The notes beneath the pieces are model-generated. The model made no database searches and was not told where the DNA came from. It saw only the letters and a program-made list of their open reading frames with translations. Positions 1-6,095 of a stretch of 7,995 bases of DNA are shown piece by piece; within the stretch, counting starts at the first letter, position 1; each line of letters starts with the position of its first letter. This DNA comes from Micromonosporaceae bacterium (GTDB lineage: Bacteria; Actinomycetota; Actinomycetes; Mycobacteriales; Micromonosporaceae): the NCBI GenBank assembly GCA_019689695.1, contig JADGHA010000173.1, forward strand, positions 1-7,995. Direction: 5' to 3'. A program made the position numbers and the translations under genes.

Positions 1-12
1 TCATTGTCATCA
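1..12. promoter_or_regulatory. Possible right half of a Zur operator upstream of znuA (cut by window edge)
   Basis: The first bases read TCATTGTCATCA. An ATTGTCAT/ATTTTCAT-like half-site is what the right arm of the actinobacterial Zur box (roughly TGAAAATGATTTTCA) looks like, and this sequence sits 20 bases upstream of the start codon of a zinc-binding protein gene whose operon encodes Zur. It is also AT-rich compared with everything around it. The left arm would lie outside the window, so dyad symmetry cannot be verified. The call rests mostly on context. Confidence 0.35.
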
Positions 13-29
13 GCGCGGAGAGTGGACGC

Positions 30-1010
30 ATGGTGCCCACCCCCCTGCGGCGCGCCGGGCGCACGCCGCTCGCCGCCTCCGCTGCGGCGGTCGCCACCGT
101 CGCGGCCCTCGCCCTCGGCGGCCTGGCGGCCTGCGGCCCTGACTCCAGCGGTGCTGGCGGTGACGGCCGGATCCGCGTGGTGGCCGGCTTCTACCCGCTG
201 CAGTTCGTCAGCGAGCAGGTGGGCGGCGACGCGGTACGCGTGACCAACCTGGCCAGGCCGGGTGTCGAGCCGCACGACCTCGAGCTCAGCCCCAGGCAAA
301 TGGCCCAGGTCGCCGACGCCGACCTGGTCGTCTACCTCAAGGGCTTCCAGCCGGCCTTGGATGACGCGGTGCGGCAGGAGGCGGGCGATCGGGCCCTCGA
401 CGTGGCCTCCGTCTCACCACAGGCGGACTTCGGGCCCAACCACGCAGAGGTTGCCGACGACCCGGACGGGCACCACGGCAGCGACGGGCAGAACCGCGAC
501 CCGCACGTGTGGCTCGACCCGACCCGCCTGGGCGCGATCGGCGCCCGGCTCGCCGAGCGGCTCGGCGAGCTGGACCTTCGCCGCGCCGCCGACTTCCGCA
601 TCCGGGCACTGCAGCTGGACGTCCGGCTGCAGCAGCTCGACCACGAGTACGCCGATGGGCTGGCGACCTGCCAGCGGCGGGAGATCGTGACCAGCCACGC
701 CGCGTTCGGCTACCTGGCCGACCGGTACCAGCTGCGGCAGGTGGCGATCACCGGGCTCGCGCCGGACGCGGAGCCGTCGCCGCGGCGGCTGGCCGAGGCG
801 GCCGAGCAGGCGAGGCGGCACCGGGCCACGACCATCTTCTTCGAGTCGTCGGCCAGCCCGAGGATCTCCGAGGCGGTGGCCAGGGAGATCGGCGCGAAGA
901 CCGCCGTCCTCGACCCGATCGAGCGGATCGAGCCGGGTGGCGGTGACGACTACCTTTCGGTGATGCGCCGCAACCTGACCACCCTCCGCACCGCACTGGG
1001 CTGCTCGTGA
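30..1010 (+). CDS. znuA: Zinc ABC transporter solute-binding lipoprotein (ZnuA-like)
   Basis: A 326-residue cluster A-I (cluster 9) metal-binding protein that captures zinc outside the membrane and delivers it to the ZnuB permease. Residues 1-35 are a lipoprotein signal: arginines at 7, 8 and 11, a hydrophobic stretch at about 14-33 and a lipobox LAAC with Cys35. Likely metal ligands are His82 (in PHDLELSP), His159 (in DPHVWLDP), His223 (in SHAAFGY) and Asp295 (in VLDPIE). Histidine rather than glutamate at the third position favours zinc over manganese. The histidine-rich loop found in many ZnuA proteins is short here, with His138, His148 and His149 before His159. Cys214 and Cys325 could form a disulfide. 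The ATG at 30 is preceded by GGAG at 17-20, and no earlier in-frame start is visible. The gene overlaps znuC by 4 bases and leads a zinc operon that also encodes two zinc sensors. Manganese transport is the main alternative but is less likely. Confidence 0.93.
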   Translation: MVPTPLRRAGRTPLAASAAAVATVAALALGGLAACGPDSSGAGGDGRIRVVAGFYPLQFVSEQVGGDAVRVTNLARPGVEPHDLELSPRQMAQVADADLVVYLKGFQPALDDAVRQEAGDRALDVASVSPQADFGPNHAEVADDPDGHHGSDGQNRDPHVWLDPTRLGAIGARLAERLGELDLRRAADFRIRALQLDVRLQQLDHEYADGLATCQRREIVTSHAAFGYLADRYQLRQVAITGLAPDAEPSPRRLAEAAEQARRHRATTIFFESSASPRISEAVAREIGAKTAVLDPIERIEPGGGDDYLSVMRRNLTTLRTALGCS

Positions 1011-1765
1011 CCGTCCTGATGGTGCGCCACGGCGTGGTCGCGTACGGCGGGCGACCGGTGCTGCATGGTGTGTCCGTGTCCGTCTCGGCGGGTGAGGTGG
1101 TGGCCGTCCTCGGCGCCAACGGCTCCGGCAAGTCCACCCTGGTCCGGGCCGCGCTCGGCCTCGTCCCGCTGCGGCACGGCAGTGCGGAGCTGTTCGGCAC
1201 GCCGGTACGGCGGTTCCGGCAGTGGAAGCGCATCGGGTACGTGCCGCAGCGGGTCGGTGCCGGCAGCGGCGTGCCGGCCACCGTCCGCGAGGTGGTCGCC
1301 GCCGGCCGGCTGGCCAGGCGCGGCCTGCTGCGCCCCGCCCGGGCCGCCGACCGGGAGGCGGTCGACGCGGCGCTGGCCGCGGTCGGCCTGGCCGAGCGGG
1401 CCGGCGAGCCGGTCGGCACCCTCTCCGGCGGCCAGCAGCAGCGCACCCTGATCGCCCGGGCCCTCGCCGGCGAACCCGAGCTGCTGGTGCTCGACGAGCC
1501 GACCGCCGGGGTGGACGCCGCCAGCCAGGCGGCGTTCGCCGCGGCGCTGCGCGGGTTCGTCGCCGGCGGTGGCACGGTACTCCTGGTGGCGCACGAGCTC
1601 GGCCCGCTGCAGCCGCTGGTCGGCCGGGCGGTGGTGGTGCACCAGGGCGAGATCGTCCACGACGGGCCGGTCCCGCGCCCGGCCGGCCACCACGCCGACC
1701 CGGAGCACGACCACGTCCACCCGCACCCGCCGTACGACCTGCCTGGCTTGTGGAACGCGCAGTGA
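1007..1765 (+). CDS. znuC: Zinc ABC transporter ATPase (ZnuC-like) with histidine-rich C-terminus
   Basis: A 252-residue ABC ATPase that powers zinc import on the cytoplasmic side of the ZnuB permease. All motifs are intact: Walker A GANGSGKST at 36-44, Q-loop Gln81 in GYVPQ, signature LSGGQQQR at 139-146, Walker B LLVLDEP at 159-165, D-loop near Asp170 and switch His196. The length is normal for the family. The GTG start at 1007 overlaps the znuA stop in a GTGA junction, which suggests translational coupling; I see no strong Shine-Dalgarno sequence in front of it. The tail after the conserved fold is unusual: between residues 228 and 240 there are six histidines plus acidic residues (HHADPEHDHVHPHPP), a plausible cytosolic zinc-binding segment. 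Its role is inference. The metal specificity is assigned from the neighbouring ZnuA ligands and the smtB-zur pair, not from the ATPase itself. Confidence 0.93.
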   Translation: MTVLMVRHGVVAYGGRPVLHGVSVSVSAGEVVAVLGANGSGKSTLVRAALGLVPLRHGSAELFGTPVRRFRQWKRIGYVPQRVGAGSGVPATVREVVAAGRLARRGLLRPARAADREAVDAALAAVGLAERAGEPVGTLSGGQQQRTLIARALAGEPELLVLDEPTAGVDAASQAAFAAALRGFVAGGGTVLLVAHELGPLQPLVGRAVVVHQGEIVHDGPVPRPAGHHADPEHDHVHPHPPYDLPGLWNAQ

Positions 1766-2646
1766 GCATCTTCCAGTACGACTTCATGATCCGCGCGCTG
1801 ATCGCCGCGCTGATCACGGGCGCCACCGCGCCCGCTCTCGGCGTCTACCTGGTCCAGCGACGGTTGTCACTGATCGGCGACGGGATCGGGCACATCGCGC
1901 TGACCGGCGTCGGCGTCGGCCTGCTCACCAGCCACTCCCCGGTACTCACCGCGGTGCTGGTCGCCACCGCCGGCGCGGTCGCGGTCGAGCTGATCCGTCA
2001 GCGCGGCCGTGCCTCCGGCGACGTGGCGCTGGCGATCCTCTTCTACGGCGGCATCTCCGGCGGCGTCTTCCTGGTCTCGCTCGCCGCCGACCGGTCCAGC
2101 ACCAACCTGACCGCGTACCTGTTCGGTTCCCCGCTGTCGGCCAGCCGTGGCGACGTGGTGGTGATGGCGATCCTGGGCGGCGCAGTCCTGCTGTTCGGGC
2201 TGGTGCTGCGGCCGTGGCTGTTCGCGATCAGCCAGGACGAGGAGTACGCCCGGGTCAGTGGCCTGCCGGTCCGCACATTGAACCTGCTGCTCGCGGTCGG
2301 CGTCGCGGTCACCGTCACGGTGGCCATGCGCGCGGTGGGCCTGCTGCTGGTCAGCGCGCTGATGGTGGTGCCGGTGGCCACCGCCCAGCAGGTGTCCCGC
2401 GGCTTCGCCGGGACGATGCGGGTGGCGATGCTCTCCGGCGTGCTCGCCGCCGGCCTGGGCATCTGGATCTCGGGCACCCGCGACACCGCCCCCGGAGCCA
2501 CCATCGTCCTGGTCGCCATCGCCGGGTTCCTCGTCGCCGCGGCAAGTTCCGGCGCGCTCCGCGCCGCCCGCCGCGCCCGGGCGCGGGTCCCCGCTCCGCC
2601 CACGTCCGCGCCGCCCGTACCGGTCAGTGCACGCGACGAACACTGA
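1762..2646 (+). CDS. znuB: Zinc ABC transporter permease (ZnuB-like, ABC-3 family)
   Basis: A 294-residue integral membrane permease of the ABC-3 family, which forms the zinc channel with ZnuC and receives metal from ZnuA. Hydrophobic segments lie at about 9-31, 46-56, 59-78, 88-108, 131-150, 172-190, 193-212, 221-237 and 246-264. Family landmarks include the DGIGH segment at 40-44, the cytoplasmic SQDEEYARVSG segment at 157-167 (the likely ATPase-coupling region) and the conserved RAVGLLLVSALMVVPVATAQ helix at 190-209. The C-terminal 25 residues are Arg- then Pro-rich and probably cytoplasmic. I chose the GTG at 1762 because it gives a GTGA overlap with the znuC stop, like the znuA/znuC junction. 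A GTG at 1750 is in frame and would add four residues. The reading frame is open far upstream inside znuC, but that part is only a shadow of znuC. Confidence 0.92.
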   Translation: MSIFQYDFMIRALIAALITGATAPALGVYLVQRRLSLIGDGIGHIALTGVGVGLLTSHSPVLTAVLVATAGAVAVELIRQRGRASGDVALAILFYGGISGGVFLVSLAADRSSTNLTAYLFGSPLSASRGDVVVMAILGGAVLLFGLVLRPWLFAISQDEEYARVSGLPVRTLNLLLAVGVAVTVTVAMRAVGLLLVSALMVVPVATAQQVSRGFAGTMRVAMLSGVLAAGLGIWISGTRDTAPGATIVLVAIAGFLVAAASSGALRAARRARARVPAPPTSAPPVPVSARDEH

Positions 2647-2656
2647 CCGGATTGGC

Positions 2657-2668
2657 TACCGTTTTCCC
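2657..2668 (+). promoter_or_regulatory. Candidate -10 element for a leaderless smtB-zur transcript
   Basis: TACCGT at 2657-2662 fits the TANNNT form of actinobacterial -10 hexamers. It is followed by exactly six bases and then the ATG at 2669, so transcription from this element would begin at the A of the start codon. There is no purine-rich ribosome-binding site upstream of the ATG, as expected for a leaderless mRNA. The -35 region is poor; the best match is GCGACG at 2633-2638 with an 18-base spacer. The element lies in the 22 bases between znuB and smtB and would allow the regulators to be expressed independently of the znuA promoter. This is pattern evidence only. Confidence 0.45.
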
Positions 2669-3040
2669 ATGACCGCGAGCGGATACGAGGGCTCATCGGC
2701 TGGGCCGCGCAGGCGGGTGCGGGACTTCGAGGCGGCCGGCGAGCTGCTGCGCGCCCTCGCCGCCCCGATCCGGGTCGCGATCGTCACCGAGCTGGCCGGC
2801 GGCGAGCGATGCGTGCACGAGCTGGTGGAGCGGTTGGGCACGCCGCAGCCGCTGGTGTCGCAGCACCTGCGGGTGTTGCGCGGGGCCGGCGTGGTACGCG
2901 GCAGCCGGCGCGGCCGGGAGATCGCGTACTCGCTGGTGGACGAGCACGTCGCGCACATTGTCGCGGACGCGGTCAGCCACGCCGTCGAGGGCCGGCTGGT
3001 GGGCGCCCGGCCCGCGCCAGACCGCGCAGGTGCGGCATGA
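2669..3040 (+). CDS. smtB: ArsR/SmtB-family zinc-sensing repressor
   Basis: A 123-residue winged-helix repressor of the ArsR/SmtB family. The HTH with recognition helix spans about 59-76 (PQPLVSQHLRVLRGAGVV), followed by a wing at about 77-88. The C-terminal helix carries Asp91, His93, His104 and Glu107. This D-x-H-(10)-H-x-x-E spacing is the alpha-5 zinc site of cyanobacterial SmtB, so zinc is the likely inducer and metal binding should release the DNA. Cys48 and His50 near helix 3 could form a second site. The ATG at 2669 is preferred over an in-frame GTG at 2627, which overlaps znuB, because the family fold starts well after it and a -10-like hexamer is perfectly placed for leaderless expression. 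The gene overlaps zur by 4 bases. An adjacent smtB-zur pair is known from Mycobacterium tuberculosis (Rv2358-Rv2359), where SmtB represses the pair when zinc is scarce; the same wiring here is inference. Confidence 0.9.
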   Translation: MTASGYEGSSAGPRRRVRDFEAAGELLRALAAPIRVAIVTELAGGERCVHELVERLGTPQPLVSQHLRVLRGAGVVRGSRRGREIAYSLVDEHVAHIVADAVSHAVEGRLVGARPAPDRAGAA

Positions 3041-3438
3041 CCGCGACCAACCGCAACACCCGGCAGCGCAGCGCGGTCAGCTCCCTGCTGCTGCAGGTGG
3101 AGGGCTTCCACAGCGCGCAGGAGCTGCACGCCATGCTGCGCCAGCGCGGCGAACGGGTCGGCCTGACCACGGTGTACCGGACGCTGCAGGGCCTCGCCGA
3201 TGCGGGCGAGGTCGACGTGATGCGCCCGCCGGGCGGGGAGCACCTCTACCGCCGGTGCAGCGAAGGGCATCACCACCACCTGGTCTGCCGCAACTGCGGG
3301 AAGGCCGTCGAGGTGGCCGGCCCGGCCGTGGAGAGCTGGGCGGAGAAGGTGGCCGCCCGGCACGGCTACGCCGACGTCAGCCACACCGTGGAGATCTTCG
3401 GCACCTGCCCCGACTGCGCCCGGCTCCGTCCATCGTAG
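3037..3438 (+). CDS. zur: Fur-family zinc uptake regulator Zur
   Basis: A 133-residue Fur-family repressor. The N-terminal winged helix contains the family signature RVGLTTVYRTLQGLADAG at 40-57. The dimerisation domain has the structural zinc cysteines Cys84, Cys87, Cys124 and Cys127 (two CxxC pairs). A histidine cluster at 78-81, Cys74, Asp60, Glu99 and His116 correspond in order and approximate spacing to the regulatory sites described for Streptomyces Zur, which supports zinc rather than iron sensing. Zinc-loaded Zur normally represses znu-type uptake genes, here the upstream znuACB. The ATG at 3037 overlaps the smtB stop (ATGA), so the two regulators should be translated together. No Zur-box-like AT-rich dyad is visible directly in front of smtB, so the pair is probably not a direct Zur target from its internal promoter. 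The gene is complete and normal in length. Confidence 0.93.
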   Translation: MTATNRNTRQRSAVSSLLLQVEGFHSAQELHAMLRQRGERVGLTTVYRTLQGLADAGEVDVMRPPGGEHLYRRCSEGHHHHLVCRNCGKAVEVAGPAVESWAEKVAARHGYADVSHTVEIFGTCPDCARLRPS

Positions 3439-3605
3439 ACGCACCGGCCACCACTCGACCTGCGCGGCTGCGGCCCGCACCCGCGCCCGAGTCCGGATGC
3501 CGAGTGAACCGCCGGCGGCGTTGCTGCGTAACAGAGGGCATACCCGTCCGTGCCCACGGGCGCCAGGGGTCCGGGCCTGGTCGTCCGGGGCACCTGGGAG
3601 CAGGC
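3439..3605. other. Spacer between zur and the 159-residue hypothetical gene
   Basis: This 167-base stretch has no coding region that I would accept. It contains short dyads, such as CCGTG-CC-CACGG at about 3548-3559 and CCAGG/CCTGG around an 8-base loop at about 3570-3587. None has the T-run of a classical terminator. A Shine-Dalgarno sequence, GGGAG at 3596-3600, marks the start of the next gene. I could not identify a convincing promoter. Confidence 0.4.
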
Positions 3606-4085
3606 ATGCGCACGTCATATCCGCCGTGGGAACGCGTACTCGAGGGCCTCCGCCTCGCCGACGCGGTGCCCGTGGTCATCCGCATCCCACCCGCCGGAGC
3701 CGGCTCGGTACTCGGGCGGTGGCAGGCCCACGCTGACCCGTCCGACGTACCGCCGGTGCGGCCGCCGTCCGACCTGGCCGTCGTCGGGTACGAGGATCGC
3801 GGTTTCCCGATCCTCTCCTGGGTGTGGTCGCCGGACGACCGCCTCTGCGACGGCGGCTTCTACGGCCTGCGGTACCGGCAGCTCGCGCCCGGGCCGTACG
3901 GGATCGTGGTGCCGGCGCCGGTCTGGGTGAGCTCGGCCGGCCCGGCCCATCGCACCATCTGGGACGTCTACGGGTGCTGCATCTTCGGCGGCACCTACGA
4001 GGTGGCGGTCAGCTTCATCCCACCCGACCGGCCGGCCTCGGCCTGGAGCGAGCCGGTCAAGGTGGTGATCCCCGAGGCGTTCTGA
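3606..4085 (+). CDS. Hypothetical protein, 159 residues, probably soluble and beta-rich
   Basis: I do not recognise this gene. The ATG at 3606 has a good ribosome-binding site (GGGAG at 3596-3600, 5 bases away) and strongly GC-biased third codon positions, so it is very likely translated. The predicted protein has no signal peptide and no transmembrane helix. It is rich in Trp, Tyr, Pro and Gly, and the half from about residue 57 alternates hydrophobic and turn residues, which suggests beta strands. Notable points are SWVWSPDDRLCDGGFYGLRY at 71-90, a CC pair at 124-125 in VYGCCIFGGTYEVAVSF, and Cys81. The segment WSEPVKVVIP near the C-terminus resembles the final strand of an immunoglobulin- or FnIII-like sandwich, a weak impression only. 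It follows zur on the same strand after 167 bases and ends 3 bases before the convergent acyl-CoA dehydrogenase stop. Nothing in the context reveals its job. Confidence 0.75.
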   Translation: MRTSYPPWERVLEGLRLADAVPVVIRIPPAGAGSVLGRWQAHADPSDVPPVRPPSDLAVVGYEDRGFPILSWVWSPDDRLCDGGFYGLRYRQLAPGPYGIVVPAPVWVSSAGPAHRTIWDVYGCCIFGGTYEVAVSFIPPDRPASAWSEPVKVVIPEAF

Positions 4086-4088
4086 GCC

Positions 4089-6044
4089 TCACCCCCTCGC
4101 CGGGTCCGCCGGGCCGGGGCGCGGGATGCGCCGCCGGGCGTCGGAGCCCGCCTGCGCGAACCGGGCGCCCCAGTCGGTCACCCAGGCACCCTCCTCCGGC
4201 ACGGGCAGCACGCCCTCCTCCAGGAACCGGTACCGCCCGGCCAGCACCCGCCGCGCGGCCACCACGTCGACCGAGTCGGTGTTCTCCCACAAGCCGCCGA
4301 ACAACGCCTCGGCCCGCAGCCGGGCCTGCCGGCAGAACAGGTCGGCCAGCTCGACCGCTTCCGGCCGGGTGTCGCGTTCAGACCGGGCCCGCACGCAGAC
4401 CGCCGCCATCGCGAACAGCTCGGCCCCGATGTCCACCACCCGGCCCAGGAACCCCTGCTTGTGCTCCAGCTCGCCCTGCCACCGGCCCATGGCGTAGAAG
4501 GTGGACCGGGCCAGCCTCCGGCTGGCGCGCTCGATGTAGCGCACGTGAGCGGCGAGCGGTCCGTACTCCGCGTACGCCCCGGGCAGCTGGCCGCGGCCGA
4601 CGGTGAGTGTCGGCAGCCAGCGGGCGTAGAAGGCGCCGGCCCGCGCTCCGGCACGGGCCTTGCGGCCGAGCCCGGCCTCCGGGTCGATGATGTCGCCGGC
4701 CACGGAGAGGTGGGCGTCCACCGCCTCCCGGGCGATGAACAGGTGCATGATCTCGGTCGAGCCCTCGAAGATCCGGTTGATCCGCAGGTCGCGCAGGATC
4801 TGCTCGGCCGGCACCGGCCGCTCGCCGCGGGCGGCCAGCGACTGCGCCGACTCGTACCCCCGCCCGCCGCGCAGCTGCACCAGCTCGTCCATCAGCTTGT
4901 ACGCCATCTCGCTGGCGTACAGCTTGACCAGCGCGGCCTCGATGCGGATGTCGTTGCGGTCGTCGTCGGCGAGCAGGCAGCACAGGTCCAACATGGACTC
5001 CATGCCGTAGGTGGAGGCGGCGATGTAGGCGATCTTCTTCGCCACCGCCTCGTGCTCACCGACCGGGCGGCCCCACTGCACCCGCTCGCTGGCCCACTGC
5101 CGGGCCACGTTCAGGGCCCACTTGCCCGCGCCGACGCACATCGCCGGCAACGACAGCCGGCCGGTGTTCAGCGTGGTCAGGGCGATCTTCAGGCCCTGCC
5201 CCTCGCTGCCGATCACGTCCTCGGCCGGCACGTACACGTCCTCGAACCGGGTCAGGCTGTTCTCCAGGCCGCGCAGGCCGAGGAAGGAGTTGCGGCGTTC
5301 GACCGTGACGCCGGGCGCATCGCCGTCGACCACGAACGCCGTGATGCCGCCCCGGTGGCCGTCCGACCTGGGCACCTTCGCCATCACCACGAGCAGGGTG
5401 GCCACCGTGCCATTGGTGGCCCACAGCTTCAGCCCGTTGAGCCGGTAGCCCTTGCCGTCCTCGGTCGGCACCGCGGTGGTGCGCAGCCGGGCCGGGTCGG
5501 AGCCCACGTCCGGCTCGGTGAGCAGGAACGCGGAGACCTCACCGGCGGCCAGCCGGGGCAGGTACCGCTGCTTCTGCTCGGGCGTGCCGAACAACTTCAG
5601 CGGCTGCGGGACGCCGATCGACTGGTGCGCCGACAGCAGCGCGCTGATCGCCGGGTTGGCCGAGCCGATCAGCATCAGCGCCCGGCAGTAGTAGAGGTTG
5701 CTCAGCCCAAGCCCGCCGTACTTCTCGTCGATCTTCATGCCGAACGCGCCGAGCCCGGCCAGGCCGTGGAAGACCTCGTCCGGGATGCGGGCGTCCCGCT
5801 CGATCTGTTCGCCGTCGATGGTGCGGGCGTACTCGGCGACCTTGGCCAGGAACGCCTCGCCCTTCGCCACGTCGGCCGGGTCCGGCCGCGGCCACGGTTC
5901 GACCAGGTCCAGCCGGAGCCGGCCGAGGAACAGCTCCTTGCCGAAGCTGGGCTTGCGCCACTCCCGCTCCCGCGCGGCCTCGGCGACCTGCCTGGCCTGG
6001 CGCTCCGAGACCGCTCCGGCGTGGTTGCTCTGGGTCGTGCTCAC
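4089..6044 (-). CDS. Acyl-CoA dehydrogenase, VLCAD/FadE10-like, with long C-terminal extension
   Basis: A flavoprotein of about 650 residues that should oxidise acyl-CoA to trans-2-enoyl-CoA, the first step of beta-oxidation, with FAD as cofactor. Numbering from the upstream GTG at 6050: an N-terminal extension (1-60) precedes the helical domain, then FLLTEPDVGSD at 175-185 (flavin/substrate contact), the beta domain to about 280, the second helical domain with ERVQWGRPVGEHEA at 322-335, LRGGRGYE at 393-400 and RIFEGSTEI at 426-434. Glu429 sits where the catalytic base of very-long-chain and medium-chain enzymes lies. About 200 further residues follow, as in VLCAD, ACAD9 and mycobacterial FadE10 (about 650 residues), and contrast with ordinary 380-residue enzymes. 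I prefer the GTG at 6044 because GGGGGTGA (6054-6047 on the minus strand) is a near-perfect Shine-Dalgarno match at ideal distance; the GTG at 6050 adds two residues and lies within that match. Chain-length specificity cannot be read from sequence alone. Confidence 0.92.
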   Translation of the reverse strand: MSTTQSNHAGAVSERQARQVAEAAREREWRKPSFGKELFLGRLRLDLVEPWPRPDPADVAKGEAFLAKVAEYARTIDGEQIERDARIPDEVFHGLAGLGAFGMKIDEKYGGLGLSNLYYCRALMLIGSANPAISALLSAHQSIGVPQPLKLFGTPEQKQRYLPRLAAGEVSAFLLTEPDVGSDPARLRTTAVPTEDGKGYRLNGLKLWATNGTVATLLVVMAKVPRSDGHRGGITAFVVDGDAPGVTVERRNSFLGLRGLENSLTRFEDVYVPAEDVIGSEGQGLKIALTTLNTGRLSLPAMCVGAGKWALNVARQWASERVQWGRPVGEHEAVAKKIAYIAASTYGMESMLDLCCLLADDDRNDIRIEAALVKLYASEMAYKLMDELVQLRGGRGYESAQSLAARGERPVPAEQILRDLRINRIFEGSTEIMHLFIAREAVDAHLSVAGDIIDPEAGLGRKARAGARAGAFYARWLPTLTVGRGQLPGAYAEYGPLAAHVRYIERASRRLARSTFYAMGRWQGELEHKQGFLGRVVDIGAELFAMAAVCVRARSERDTRPEAVELADLFCRQARLRAEALFGGLWENTDSVDVVAARRVLAGRYRFLEEGVLPVPEEGAWVTDWGARFAQAGSDARRRIPRPGPADPARG

Positions 6045-6095
6045 AGTCACCCCCAGGGAGTGCGGCGTGCCTGTCTGTCAATCTACCCGCCAGTG
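6045..6095 (-). promoter_or_regulatory. Short spacer upstream of the acyl-CoA dehydrogenase with weak promoter-like motifs
   Basis: Read on the minus strand, this gap after the DUF6328-type gene contains TAGATT (6085-6080), a TANNNT -10-like hexamer, overlapping a perfect TTGACA (6081-6076). No good -35 lies upstream of TAGATT, and no -10-like hexamer lies 16-18 bases downstream of TTGACA, so neither forms a full promoter. The Shine-Dalgarno GGGGGTGA at 6054-6047 is the strongest signal. The gap is short enough that read-through from the upstream gene is also plausible. Confidence 0.3.

Noticed and set aside
414..1826. A 470-residue open frame on the minus strand opposite znuA and znuC
   Set aside because: It is Arg/Pro/Gly-rich low-complexity sequence without family motifs and lies antisense to three clearly recognisable genes. 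Long antisense frames are expected at this GC content.
2641..2668. SmtB operator in front of smtB
   Set aside because: Only a 3-base CGG/CCG symmetry is visible around TTGGCTA. I could not find an inverted repeat long enough to claim a binding site.
3439..3605. Terminator after zur
   Set aside because: Only short GC-rich dyads of about 5 pairs are present, without a T-run. In this GC range such dyads are common by chance.
5435..5446. GTTGAGCCGG, a match to the ykoE/ykoD palindrome arm, inside the dehydrogenase gene
   Set aside because: It encodes the conserved Tyr-Arg-Leu-Asn-Gly stretch on the minus strand and has no partner arm nearby, so it is coincidence.
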